NCBI GenBank assembly: GCA_025965775.1 | Contig: JAOPWG010000023.1 | Span: 1-24,654, forward strand | DNA: 24,654 nucleotides | Direction of reading: 5' to 3' | Source of the DNA: Modestobacter sp. | GTDB taxonomy: Bacteria > Actinomycetota > Actinomycetes > Mycobacteriales > Geodermatophilaceae | Part shown: positions 8,083-15,580 of the stretch, piece after piece | How the letters are laid out: the number at the start of each line of letters is the position of its first letter | Position numbering within the stretch: the first letter of the stretch is position 1 | Position numbers and translations under genes: made by a program | Notes under the pieces: generated by a model | Seen by the model: only the letters and a program-made list of their open reading frames with translations | The model's database searches: none | What the model was told of the DNA's origin: nothing

Positions 8083-9257
8083 CGGGCCGAGCTCCTGACG
8101 CCCGCGGGGCGCGCGTCGGGGGTGCCGCCGGCGGCGTCCCGGACCACGTCGAGCAGGCGGTTGGCCGTCGTCCGCACGTCCATCTCCTCCTCGACCCGGC
8201 GGCGGGCCCGCGCACCGAGTTCGCGCCGGCGCACCGGGTCGTCGAGCAGCCCGGCGATGGCGTCGCGCAGCGTCTCCGGGGACCCGTCGGCGAGGACCAG
8301 CCCGGCCGCTCCGCCGTCCACCATCTCCGGCATGCCGCCCACCGCGCTGACCACCGGCGGCACCCCGTAGGACATCGCCTCCATGACCGCATTGGGCCAC
8401 TGGTCGATGCGGCTGGGCAGCGCCATCAGCGCGCTGCCGGAGAGCAGCCGGCCGATCCGGCCGTCGCCGGGGCGGACGTCGTCCACGACGGTGACGTTGC
8501 GGCCGGCCGGGACGTGGTCCTGGGTGACCAGGACGAGTTCGCAGCGGTCGGCGAGCCAGCGCTGGTGGACCTCGAGCAGCAGGTTCCCGCCCTTCCGCTC
8601 CATGCCGCGGCCGATGAACAGCACCCGCGGGAGGGCGCCGTCGCCGGGCGGGACAGCCAGGTCCGGGACCGGGACGCCCATCGGCAGCACCTCGACCCGG
8701 GCCGGGTCGGTCCCGTAGTCGCCGGTCACCGACGCCGCGCACCAGTGGCTGTTGGCGACGACGGTGTGCGCGCCGGCGTAGACCGCCCGCTCGAAGGGGA
8801 AGGTGGTGCGGGTGGACAGCCGGGTCCAGCGCGTGGCCACCCGGGCCGGGTGCAGCGCGTTGTTCTGCGTCGTCGTCGAGTCCAGGGTCACGACGTAGGG
8901 CCGGCCGGCCAGCGCGCGACGGGCCAGCAGCGCGGTGTTGTGCGTGTAGAAGTGGACGACGTCCACCGGCCCGCTCCGGGCGAGCCAGCGGGGCAGCTGC
9001 CGGGCCACCCAGGCGGACTGGGCGAGCTGGTAGCGGGCCTGCATGAGGTCGGCGTCGACCCGCGACAGGCCGGGGACGCCGACGCCGGCGACCTTGCGCC
9101 AGAAGCCGGGCGGTGGGACGTCGACGATGCGCACGTCGACGTCGTCGCGGGTGTCGGCGACGGCGCGCAGGTGGTGGTGCACGGTGGCGTGGCCACCGAT
9201 GTTCTCGTTGACCAGCAGCGCGCGGACCGGCCGCGCGCGCGGCGGCTGCCCGGTCAC
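8079..9257 (-). CDS. Family 4 glycosyltransferase (GT-B)
   Basis: A 392-residue GT4 enzyme. The N-terminal half starts with RALLVNENIGGHATVHHHL (12-30), with the usual glycine and histidine acceptor-side motif. The donor side has FIGRGMERKGG (214-224) with the phosphate-binding Lys222, and SRIDQWPNAVMEAMSYGVP (282-300). In that segment the first acid of the E-x7-E motif is Asp285 and the second is Glu293. The frame is open far upstream, but that part lies inside the preceding acyltransferase gene. I chose GTG at 9257 because it overlaps that gene's stop by GTGA, as at the other junctions. It lies between lipid-type acyltransferases and a GNAT gene, which suggests mannoside- or glucoside-lipid synthesis, but the sugar is not readable. 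Confidence 0.88.
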   Translation of the reverse strand: MTGQPPRARPVRALLVNENIGGHATVHHHLRAVADTRDDVDVRIVDVPPPGFWRKVAGVGVPGLSRVDADLMQARYQLAQSAWVARQLPRWLARSGPVDVVHFYTHNTALLARRALAGRPYVVTLDSTTTQNNALHPARVATRWTRLSTRTTFPFERAVYAGAHTVVANSHWCAASVTGDYGTDPARVEVLPMGVPVPDLAVPPGDGALPRVLFIGRGMERKGGNLLLEVHQRWLADRCELVLVTQDHVPAGRNVTVVDDVRPGDGRIGRLLSGSALMALPSRIDQWPNAVMEAMSYGVPPVVSAVGGMPEMVDGGAAGLVLADGSPETLRDAIAGLLDDPVRRRELGARARRRVEEEMDVRTTANRLLDVVRDAAGGTPDARPAGVRSSAR

Positions 9258-10192
9258 CGGGCCCGCCAGCCGTCGCCGGTGGCCACGGCCCAGCCGCCGT
9301 CGCGCAGGGGGCTCTCCAGGTACTCGGGTGCGGTGAGCACCAGCCGGCTGTGCACGTCGGCGACCGCCTGCAGCAGGCTCTCCCACGTCGGGTGGTCGCG
9401 GGGGTCGATCGGCGCGTCGAGGTGGCCGACCCAGCCCCGGCCGCGGCGGAGGACCGCAGCCGGGACGACGACGGAGTCGGTGTCCCAGGCCAGCCGGGCG
9501 GTGCCGCCGGCCATCTCGACGGTCTTGCCGAGGAACCGGACCGGCGTGCTGCCCGGGACGTCGAGGTTGAGCTGCACCCGGCCGCCGGAGCGCAGCACCT
9601 CCGCGAAGAGCTCGCGGGAGCCGCGGGCCCGGACCAGGCGCCAGCCGGAGGTGGTCAGCAGGTGCCGGATCTGCTCGTTCTGGTACCCGTCGTAGCCCGG
9701 GGCCGCGTCGCTGAGCAGATGACCGCCGACGCCGAGGTGGATCGGTCCGACGGACCGCGGCAGGGACGCCAGGCCGGCGGGGACCCCGTAGTGGGTCCTG
9801 CTGAACACGACTCCCCGCCCTGGCTCGACGGCCCGGACCCCCTCCAGCCCCACGATCGGCAGGCGCCGGACGGCCCAGGGGCGCCAGGTCGTCTCCCAGG
9901 CCCGCGGCCAGGCGGCGAGGTGCCGGGCGGCCAGGGCGGGCAGCTCCGCCTCGAGCGGCGTCCCGCCGACGACGGCGGCCATGGCGGCCGAGGCCCGCGC
10001 GAGGCGCTCGGGGCGCAGCCGGATCGAGGCGCGCACGGCCAGGTCGAGGCCGGCCAGGGCCACGGGGGTGGGGACGAGCCGGCGCAGCGTGGTGCTGGCC
10101 CGCAACCGGGCGACCGGTCCCGCCCACGGGACGGGGCGGGGGGTGGCGGCGTCCTCCACCCGGGCGGCGAGGTCGTCCGCCTCGACGGTCAC
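9254..10192 (-). CDS. LpxL/PatA-like lysophospholipid acyltransferase, paralog A
   Basis: A 312-residue member of the LPLAT superfamily (Lip_A_acyltrans branch: lipid A acyltransferases and mycobacterial phosphatidylinositol-mannoside acyltransferases), which move a fatty acyl chain to a sugar or glycolipid at the cytoplasmic membrane face. GVVFSRTHYG (127-136) carries the expected histidine (His134). GGRVQLNLDVPG (203-214) and VRFLGKTVEMAGGTARLA (218-235) match the second half of the family. The acid expected five residues after the histidine (H-x4-D/E) is absent: it reads H-Y-G-V-P-A. Asp211, invariant in all three paralogs, is a possible substitute. There is no clear transmembrane anchor; residues 36-57 are moderately hydrophobic. 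GTG at 10192 overlaps paralog B's stop by GTGA. Confidence 0.8.
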   Translation of the reverse strand: MTVEADDLAARVEDAATPRPVPWAGPVARLRASTTLRRLVPTPVALAGLDLAVRASIRLRPERLARASAAMAAVVGGTPLEAELPALAARHLAAWPRAWETTWRPWAVRRLPIVGLEGVRAVEPGRGVVFSRTHYGVPAGLASLPRSVGPIHLGVGGHLLSDAAPGYDGYQNEQIRHLLTTSGWRLVRARGSRELFAEVLRSGGRVQLNLDVPGSTPVRFLGKTVEMAGGTARLAWDTDSVVVPAAVLRRGRGWVGHLDAPIDPRDHPTWESLLQAVADVHSRLVLTAPEYLESPLRDGGWAVATGDGWRAR

Positions 10193-11178
10193 GAGCCGGC
10201 CTTCGCGTGCCAGCCGTCGGCGGTGGCCGCGGCCCAGCCGCCCTCGCGCAGCGGGCTCTCCAGGTACTCGGGTGCCTGCAGGACCAGCCGGCTGTGCACG
10301 TCGGCGGTGGCCTGCAGGACGCTCTCCCACGTCGGGTGGTCGCGGGGGTCGATCGGCTCGTCGATGTGCACGGCCCAGCCCGACCCCCGCCGCACCATGG
10401 CGGCGGGGAGGACGACGGAGTCGGTGTCGGCGGCCAGCCGGGCGGTGCCGCTCTTCACCCCGACGGTCTTGCCCAGGAACCGGACCCGTGCGCTGCCCGG
10501 GACGTCGAAGCTGAGGGAGACGAACCCGCCCCCGCGGAGCACGCGGGCGAAGACGTCGGCGGACCCGCGGGCCCGCACCAGCTGCCAGCCGCCCCCGGTG
10601 AGCATCGCCCGGCTGTGCTCGTTCTGGTGGCCGTCGTACCCGGGCGGGTTGGACTGGAAGAGATGGTCGCCGACGGCCGCGTAGATCGGGCCGACGGTCC
10701 GCGGGAGGTACGCCATGGCGATGGGCGGGCCGTAGTGGGTCGTGCTCAGGACGACCCCGCGACCGGGGGCCACCGACGCCAGCCGGTCCAGCCCCTCGAC
10801 CGGCATCCGGCGCAGTTGCCAGGGTCGCCAGGCGGTCTCCCAGGCCTGGGGCCAGACGATCAGGTGCCTCCGGGTGAGGCGGGGCAGGTCCTGCTCCCGC
10901 GGCGTCCCGCCGACGACGGCGGCCATGGCGAGCCGGGCCCGCTCCAGCCGCTGGGGACGCAGCCGCACCACCAGCCGCACCGCGACCTCGGTCGCCGCCA
11001 TGACCAGGGATGCCGGGACCACCCGCCGCCACGCGGTGCTCGCCCGCAGGTGGGCGACCAGGCCGCCCCAGGGCACCGGGCGCGGCGTCGCGGCGTCCAC
11101 GGTCCGGGCGGCGAGGTCGTCGTCGTCCTCGAGGCCGACGGGCATCGACCGGGCAACGTCGTCCTGCTGGAGGGTCAC
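10189..11178 (-). CDS. LpxL/PatA-like lysophospholipid acyltransferase, paralog B
   Basis: A 329-residue paralog of the flanking acyltransferases, closest by eye to paralog A: both share ATPRPVPW near the start, RDHPTWES, and APEYLESPLR at the end. The putative catalytic His148 sits in VVLSTTHYGPP, again without an acid at position +5. Asp225 lies in LSFDVPG and RFLGKTVG follows. GTG at 11178 (GTGACCCTCCAG) has no good Shine-Dalgarno sequence; paralogs A and C also begin GTG-ACC, which supports this start. The N-terminus has an acidic patch (EDDDD, 17-21) lacking in the other two. It is separated from paralog C by 80 bases containing a 14-base palindrome, so it may have its own promoter. Substrate and acyl chain are unknown. 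Confidence 0.8.
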   Translation of the reverse strand: MTLQQDDVARSMPVGLEDDDDLAARTVDAATPRPVPWGGLVAHLRASTAWRRVVPASLVMAATEVAVRLVVRLRPQRLERARLAMAAVVGGTPREQDLPRLTRRHLIVWPQAWETAWRPWQLRRMPVEGLDRLASVAPGRGVVLSTTHYGPPIAMAYLPRTVGPIYAAVGDHLFQSNPPGYDGHQNEHSRAMLTGGGWQLVRARGSADVFARVLRGGGFVSLSFDVPGSARVRFLGKTVGVKSGTARLAADTDSVVLPAAMVRRGSGWAVHIDEPIDPRDHPTWESVLQATADVHSRLVLQAPEYLESPLREGGWAAATADGWHAKAGS

Positions 11179-11232
11179 GTGGCGACGCTAGCGCCGGGCG
11201 ACCCCGATGACCCCCGCCTGAACTGGGCGTTC

Positions 11233-11246
11233 ACCCCGAACGGGGT
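11233..11246. promoter_or_regulatory. Palindrome accccgaacggggt between acyltransferase paralogs B and C
   Basis: A 14-base inverted repeat (6-base arms ACCCCG/CGGGGT, 2-base spacer) lies in the 80-base gap upstream of paralog B on the minus strand and just after the stop of paralog C. It is too short for a convincing terminator; an operator for paralog B is possible. Confidence 0.3.
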
Positions 11247-11258
11247 ACCCCACACCGG

Positions 11259-12206
11259 TCAGTGGGCACGCCGCCAGCCGTCCCGGGTCGCCGCGGCCCA
11301 GCCGCCCTCCCGCAGCGGGCTCTCGAGGTGCTCGGGTGCGGCCAGGATCAGCCGGCTGTGTACGTCGGCGGTGGCCTGCAGCACGCTCTGCCAGGAGTCG
11401 TGCCGTCGGGGATCGATCGGCTCGTCGAGGTGGACGTACCACCCGCGCCCACGGGGCCGCGGGAGCACCGGGACGACCACGGAATCGGTCTTCGCCGCCA
11501 ACCGGGCGGTGCCGGTCATCAGTTCGACGGTCTTGCCGAGGAACTGGACCGGGAACGTGCCGGGCACGTCGAAGTTGAGCAGGACCCGGCCGCCGTCGGT
11601 CAGCGTCCGGGTGAAGGTGCGGGCCGAGGCCGCCGCACGCACGACGCGGAACCCGGCCTGGACGAGCACCCTGCGGCTCTGTTCGATCTGGTGGCCGTGG
11701 TAGCCGGCCGGGACGGTGGCGGCGGCCAGGTGCTCGCCGACGGCGCCGTCGATGGTGCCGACGGCGCACGGGAGTGCGGCCAGGCCCACGAGCGGACCGT
11801 AGTGCGGGGTGCTGAAGACGATGCCGCGGCCGGGCTCGACCTGCGACAGGTGGTGGAGGCCCTCGACGGGCAGGGCCAGCAGCGCGCGGGGGCGCCACAT
11901 GAGCTCCCAGCCGCGGCCGGCGGCACAGAGGTGCCGGAATGCCAGGTGCTCGAGGTCGGCCTCGCGCTCGGTGCCGCCGACGACGGCGGCCATTGCGGCC
12001 CGGGCGGCGTCGAGCCGGGCCGGGTCCCGCGAGACGGCGAGCCGCTGACCGAGGTCGAGCGCCGCGTTGGCCACGGGGAGCGGCACCAGCCGGTGCGCGG
12101 CCTCACTCGCCCGCAGGTGGGCGACGGCACCGCCCCACGGCACAGAGCGCGGGACGGTCAGGTCAGGGATCTGGGTGGCGGCCGGTTCGACGTCCTGCAT
12201 GGTCAC
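11259..12206 (-). CDS. LpxL/PatA-like lysophospholipid acyltransferase, paralog C
   Basis: A 315-residue paralog and the first gene of the minus-strand operon. The histidine motif is IVFSTPHYGPLV (His135), with no acid at +5. NFDVPG (211-216), QFLGKTVE and the C-terminal ADVHSRLILAAPEHLESPLREGG match paralogs A and B. It is the most divergent of the three in the N-terminal half. Start choice is uncertain: GTG at 12206 gives the same GTG-ACC beginning as A and B; ATG at 12200 and GTG at 12230 are alternatives, and none has a strong Shine-Dalgarno sequence. The long gap upstream must hold the operon promoter. Like its neighbours it probably acylates a glycolipid or a lipid-linked glycan intermediate. 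Confidence 0.78.
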   Translation of the reverse strand: MTMQDVEPAATQIPDLTVPRSVPWGGAVAHLRASEAAHRLVPLPVANAALDLGQRLAVSRDPARLDAARAAMAAVVGGTEREADLEHLAFRHLCAAGRGWELMWRPRALLALPVEGLHHLSQVEPGRGIVFSTPHYGPLVGLAALPCAVGTIDGAVGEHLAAATVPAGYHGHQIEQSRRVLVQAGFRVVRAAASARTFTRTLTDGGRVLLNFDVPGTFPVQFLGKTVELMTGTARLAAKTDSVVVPVLPRPRGRGWYVHLDEPIDPRRHDSWQSVLQATADVHSRLILAAPEHLESPLREGGWAAATRDGWRRAH

Positions 12207-12655
12207 GGTCGGAAACGTATCGGCGCGCACCTGCCCCGGCCGTTTCCCGTGGGGTCTGCACCCCGATCGAGGTACAGGCGCCGGGCGCCGCGCGGAGCCG
12301 ACGTCTCACCGGGTCACGTGCGGACCGGCACCCGCGCGGGTCCGGGCGTGCGGGCATCGGCGGCCCTGCGCAGTGGCCGGTCCGCCGGCCGGCTACGCGC
12401 CCCGCGCCTCGCGCGGCCGCCACGACGGTCGCGGCGAACAGCGCCGTCACGAACGACCGGGGAACGGACGTCCGCCGCCGCAAGGTGGTGAGCGGGACGG
12501 CGGTGAGGAGCACCGGCTCTGTGCAGCTGCTCGTCCACGTCATGATCGGCATCGACGGCGACGTCGGGTGCGCTTGGGACGGAGTGGGCTCCTGAGCACC
12601 GACCGGCGCCCCTCCGACGACCGGGCCGGACGGCAGGTGCTGAGAGACTGGCGCC
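12207..12655. other. 449-base divergent intergenic region
   Basis: This gap separates the minus-strand acyltransferase operon from the plus-strand APS kinase gene and should carry promoters for both. I see no clean -35/-10 pair. GAGACT at 12644-12649, just before ATG 12656, could be the -10 of a leaderless transcript. The minus-strand part about 12380-12515 resembles a piece of the membrane-protein gene at 15701-16579 and is listed separately. Confidence 0.5.
12380..12515 (-). pseudogene. Possible relic of a membrane-protein gene (similar to 15701-16579)
   Basis: Read on the minus strand, this stretch encodes SVPRSFVTALFAATVVAA followed by ARGAGRVAGRRT. The intact membrane protein at 15701-16579 has SAPRLFVTALFAVAAVAA followed by a similar GGARSPGRRT (residues 106-134). 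At base level 12432-12468 and 16229-16265 agree at about 29 of 37 positions by hand alignment. The rest of the frame looks non-protein-like and runs into the acyltransferase gene, so a decayed duplicate is more likely than a live gene. Convergent low complexity is the alternative. Confidence 0.3.
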
Positions 12656-13687
12656 ATGGCGACCCCCCGCTCCCGGCTCTCCGACGCCCAGCTCGCGGCG
12701 CTCGCGCGGTACGGCTTCGGCCTGACCCCCGCGGTCCCCGACCTCCCCGCGGACGCCGAGCTCGAGGACGCCGAGGGGGTGCTGGTCGCCACCCGCGACG
12801 GCGGGGAGCTCACCGTCCGGGAGATCCCGCGCTGGCGCTCCCCCGCCGCCGTCCGGGACGAGCTTGCGCAGCGTGGGTGGGACGCCCCGGGGGCCTGGGT
12901 GGGCCGGCCGGCGGACGCCGCAGACCTGCCGGACCGGGTGCTCGCGCTGCTGCCGGTCGCCGGGACGGGTCCCGACTCGGCCGTCGTCTCCGCCGGCGCG
13001 GCCGCCTGGGCCGCCGTGGCCGACGGGCGCGAGGTGGTCGTCGTCCCGGTGCCGGTGACCGCTGCGGCGCCGGAGGTGGACTGGGCCGAGCTGGCCGCCG
13101 CGTACGGCGCCGAGCTGCTCGGCAGCCGGGTCGAGCCGGTGCCGCCGCGCACCGGCGGGCGCGCCGTGATGTTCACCGGGCTGTCCGGTGCCGGGAAGTC
13201 CACGATCGCTGCCCGGCTGGTCGAGCTGCTGCTCGAGTCGGGGACGACGGTCACCCTGCTGGACGGCGACGAGGTGCGCACCCACCTGTCGGCCGGGCTG
13301 GGGTTCTCCCGGGCCGACCGCGACACCAACGTGCGCCGGATCGGCTGGGTCGCCGGGCAGATCGCCAAGCACGGCGGGCTGGCCGTCTGCGCGCCGATCG
13401 CCCCCTACGCAGCCACCCGCGCGGACGCGCGCCGGCTGGTGGAGGAGCAGGCCGGCCCGGGGTCCTTCGTGCTGGTGCACGTGGCGACGCCGCTGGAGGA
13501 GTGCGAGGCCCGCGACCGCAAGGGGCTCTACGCCAAGGCCCGTCGCGGCGAGATCGCCGAGTTCACCTGCATCTGCGACCCCTACGAGGCGCCCACCGAC
13601 GCCGAGATCACCATCGACACGCGCTCCTCGAGCATCGACGACAGCGCACGCCGGGTGCTGGCCGCCGTGCTGGCCGCGGCGCAGTGA
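12656..13687 (+). CDS. cysC: Adenylylsulfate (APS) kinase with extra N-terminal domain
   Basis: The C-terminal half (about 168-343) is a clear APS kinase, which phosphorylates APS with ATP to give PAPS, the sulfate donor. It has the P-loop GLSGAGKST (175-183), LLDGDEVR (201-208), LSAGLGFSRADRDTNVRRIG (211-230), the substrate loop APIAPYAATR (246-255), CEARDRKGLYAKARRGEI (283-300), and the FTCICDPYEAP region. The first 165 residues are not part of a standard CysC. LSDAQLAALARYGF and LEDAEGVLVATRDGG faintly recall the PUA-like N-domain of ATP sulfurylase, but the catalytic sulfurylase domain is absent. ATG at 12656 has no strong Shine-Dalgarno sequence. The gene stands alone, 21 bases from the convergent priming transferase. 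PAPS could serve sulfur assimilation or glycan sulfation; no sulfotransferase is in the window. Confidence 0.88.
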   Translation: MATPRSRLSDAQLAALARYGFGLTPAVPDLPADAELEDAEGVLVATRDGGELTVREIPRWRSPAAVRDELAQRGWDAPGAWVGRPADAADLPDRVLALLPVAGTGPDSAVVSAGAAAWAAVADGREVVVVPVPVTAAAPEVDWAELAAAYGAELLGSRVEPVPPRTGGRAVMFTGLSGAGKSTIAARLVELLLESGTTVTLLDGDEVRTHLSAGLGFSRADRDTNVRRIGWVAGQIAKHGGLAVCAPIAPYAATRADARRLVEEQAGPGSFVLVHVATPLEECEARDRKGLYAKARRGEIAEFTCICDPYEAPTDAEITIDTRSSSIDDSARRVLAAVLAAAQ

Positions 13688-13708
13688 CCGCCGGCACGCA
13701 CGGTCGGG

Positions 13709-15493
13709 TCAGTAGGCGCCGTCGCTGCCCAGGACCGCGCGGAAGGTGCGCCACAGGATCGTGATGTCCAGGCCCAGCGACCAGTTCTCCACGTAGCGGA
13801 CGTCGAGCTCGACGGTCTCCTCCCAGCTGAGGTCGGAGCGACCGCTCACCTGCCACAGGCCGGTGATGCCCGGCTTGACCAGCAGCCGGCGGTGCATGTC
13901 CGGCCCGTACTGCTCGACCTCCCGGGTCACGTGCGGCCGGGGACCGACCAGCGACATGTCGCCCTTGAGCACGTTGATCAGCTGCGGCAGCTCGTCGAGG
14001 GAGTAGCGGCGCAGGAACGCGCCGATGCCGGTGATCCGGGGGTCCTGACGCATCTTGAACTGCACGTCGTTGCCCTCGTTGAAGGCCAGCAGCTCGGTGA
14101 TCCGGTCGTCGGCGTCGGTGACCATGCTGCGGAACTTGAGGACGTCGAACTCGCGGCCGCGCTTGCCGATGCGGCGGTGCCGGTAGAAGGCCGGGCCGGT
14201 GCTGCTCAGCCGCACGCCGATCGCGATGCCGACCATCCCGGGCGCCGCCAGGAGCAGCAGCAGGGCGGCCACGGTCCGGTCGACCGCCGACTTGACCAGG
14301 CGGCGGGTGCCGCGGAACTCGGGTTCCTGGACCTGGATGAGCGGCAGGCTGGTGGTGGGCCGCACCTGCAGCCGGTTGGAGGAGACCTCGATCAGGCCGG
14401 GGCCGACGAGCACCTCGATGTTCGTGCCCTCCAGCTTCCAGGCCAGGTCGCGCAGGTACTGGCCGGCCGTCTCGCTGGCCGAGGAGACGACGACGGCGTC
14501 CGCGCCGACCTCGTCCAGGCACCAGAGGACGTCGTCCAGACCGCCGAGCACCGGCACGCCCTCGTCGGCGAGCACCAGGGAGTCCCCGGGGCGCGGCACG
14601 CAGGCACCGACCACCCGGAGGCCGGCCGCGGCGTCGCGGCGGAGCCGGCGGGCCAGGTCGGCGACGGCGATGTCCCGGCCGACGACGACGACCCGCTTGG
14701 TCATCAGCCCCCGGCGGCGGGCGGCGTGCATCCGCCGGCGGTTCACGTTGCGGGTGACCAGCGTGCCGAGCGTGGCGGCCGGCGCGGCGACCAGCAGCAG
14801 CCGCTCGAGCCCCGCGGCGGGCAGCAGCTGGACGGCGAAGCTCAGCAGCGCGATGGCGGCGAGCCCACCGACCAGCACGCGGCGGTACTCGTCGGATCCC
14901 GTGCCCAGTCGGCGCTCGGCGTAGGCACCGAGCCCGGCGAGCAGCAGGACCCAGCAGCCGACGACGACCTCGACGGCCCGGGTGCCCGGTGTGCCCGACA
15001 GCGGGAGCAGCAGCGCCAGCGCGACGCCGACACCCGCGGCGAGCAGGTCGCCGACGACGAGGGAGACCGTGTAGCTGACGAGCCACTCGGGCGCCCGCCG
15101 GCGGCGGGCGGAGAACGGGTCGTAGACCGGGCGCGGCGGGATCGGTGCGGTCCGCGGTGAGATCGGCGGCCGGGCCAGCTGCGGCACGGGGCGGAGCTGA
15201 CGCAGCGGGCGCACTCCCGCGGCGCCGAGGACGGCGTCCTCGTCGAGACCGGAGGCGGCGGCCTGGGCGGCGAACTCGGCGGCCGCGGCCAGCTGTTCCT
15301 GCCTCGTGCGCTGCGCGGCAGCGGCGAGGGCGGCGGCGGAGAGGGCGTCGGCGGAGCGGGCGTCGGCGGAGCGGGTGGCCGCCCTGCCACCGGCCGGATC
15401 GGCCGGCGGCGGGGGGACGACGGTCCCCTCGACGGCGGGGATGTCCTCGGCGTCGCCCCCAGTGGGGGGCAGCGAGGCGTGGCTCCGGGTCAC
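13709..15493 (-). CDS. Polyprenyl-phosphate sugar-1-phosphate transferase (priming enzyme, WbaP/CpsE-like)
   Basis: A 594-residue polyisoprenyl-phosphate hexose-1-phosphate transferase, which starts glycan assembly by loading the first sugar phosphate onto undecaprenyl phosphate. Residues 1-135 form a long Ala/Pro/Arg-rich cytoplasmic tail. Membrane segments follow at about 139-163, 173-190, 206-224 and 228-246, then a Rossmann-like CoA_binding_3 domain (267-385, with VVVVGRD), a reentrant hydrophobic segment (403-426), and the catalytic bacterial sugar transferase domain. The latter has KFRSM (453-457), SLDELPQ with the Asp-Glu pair (500-501), GPRP (517-520) and KPGITGLWQVSGRS (540-553). GTG at 15493 follows GAGAGGAAGAG and overlaps the stop of a 15-codon upstream ORF. 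An in-frame GTG at 15571 is less likely. It probably primes the repeat unit made by the glycosyltransferases at 1-2196. Confidence 0.93.
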   Translation of the reverse strand: MTRSHASLPPTGGDAEDIPAVEGTVVPPPPADPAGGRAATRSADARSADALSAAALAAAAQRTRQEQLAAAAEFAAQAAASGLDEDAVLGAAGVRPLRQLRPVPQLARPPISPRTAPIPPRPVYDPFSARRRRAPEWLVSYTVSLVVGDLLAAGVGVALALLLPLSGTPGTRAVEVVVGCWVLLLAGLGAYAERRLGTGSDEYRRVLVGGLAAIALLSFAVQLLPAAGLERLLLVAAPAATLGTLVTRNVNRRRMHAARRRGLMTKRVVVVGRDIAVADLARRLRRDAAAGLRVVGACVPRPGDSLVLADEGVPVLGGLDDVLWCLDEVGADAVVVSSASETAGQYLRDLAWKLEGTNIEVLVGPGLIEVSSNRLQVRPTTSLPLIQVQEPEFRGTRRLVKSAVDRTVAALLLLLAAPGMVGIAIGVRLSSTGPAFYRHRRIGKRGREFDVLKFRSMVTDADDRITELLAFNEGNDVQFKMRQDPRITGIGAFLRRYSLDELPQLINVLKGDMSLVGPRPHVTREVEQYGPDMHRRLLVKPGITGLWQVSGRSDLSWEETVELDVRYVENWSLGLDITILWRTFRAVLGSDGAY

Positions 15494-15537
15494 GCGGCTC
15501 TTCCTCTCGTGGACATGAGGCTGTGACTCGTGGACAT
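15490..15537 (-). CDS. Possible 15-residue upstream leader ORF coupled to the priming transferase
   Basis: ATG at 15537 opens MSTSHSLMSTRGRAA and stops at TGA 15492-15490, which overlaps the GTG start of the priming transferase by GTGA, the junction type used by true operon genes here. A second in-frame ATG lies at 15516. The ORF is built from the 21-base tandem repeat. No Shine-Dalgarno sequence is visible for it, and it has no known relatives that I recognise, so translation is only a possibility. Confidence 0.3.
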   Translation of the reverse strand: MSTSHSLMSTRGRAA

Positions 15538-15547
15538 CAGGCTGTGC
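15506..15547. repeat. 21-base tandem repeat, two copies, in the leader of the priming transferase gene
   Basis: Copies at 15506-15526 and 15527-15547 share ctcgtggacat-aggctgtg; they differ at one internal base (g/c) and at the last base. The unit is seven codons long, so reading frames are preserved. It lies 13 bases upstream of the transferase start, overlapping the approach to its ribosome site. Confidence 0.9.
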
Positions 15548-15580
15548 CGGTCGCGGGGGCGCCGGTGACACCGCTCGACG

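Noticed and set aside
9258..10127. Upstream extension of the second GT4 frame
   Set aside because: It lies inside acyltransferase paralog A in another frame; the GTGA overlap at 9254-9257 marks the start.
13892..15160. Plus-strand open frame of 422 codons opposite the priming transferase
   Set aside because: No protein-like features; the minus-strand frame has all catalytic motifs of the sugar-phosphate transferase family.
15345..15374. Exact 15-base tandem repeat inside the priming transferase gene
   Set aside because: In frame and encodes part of the Ala/Arg/Ser-rich N-terminal tail, so it is better explained as low-complexity coding sequence than as a regulatory repeat.
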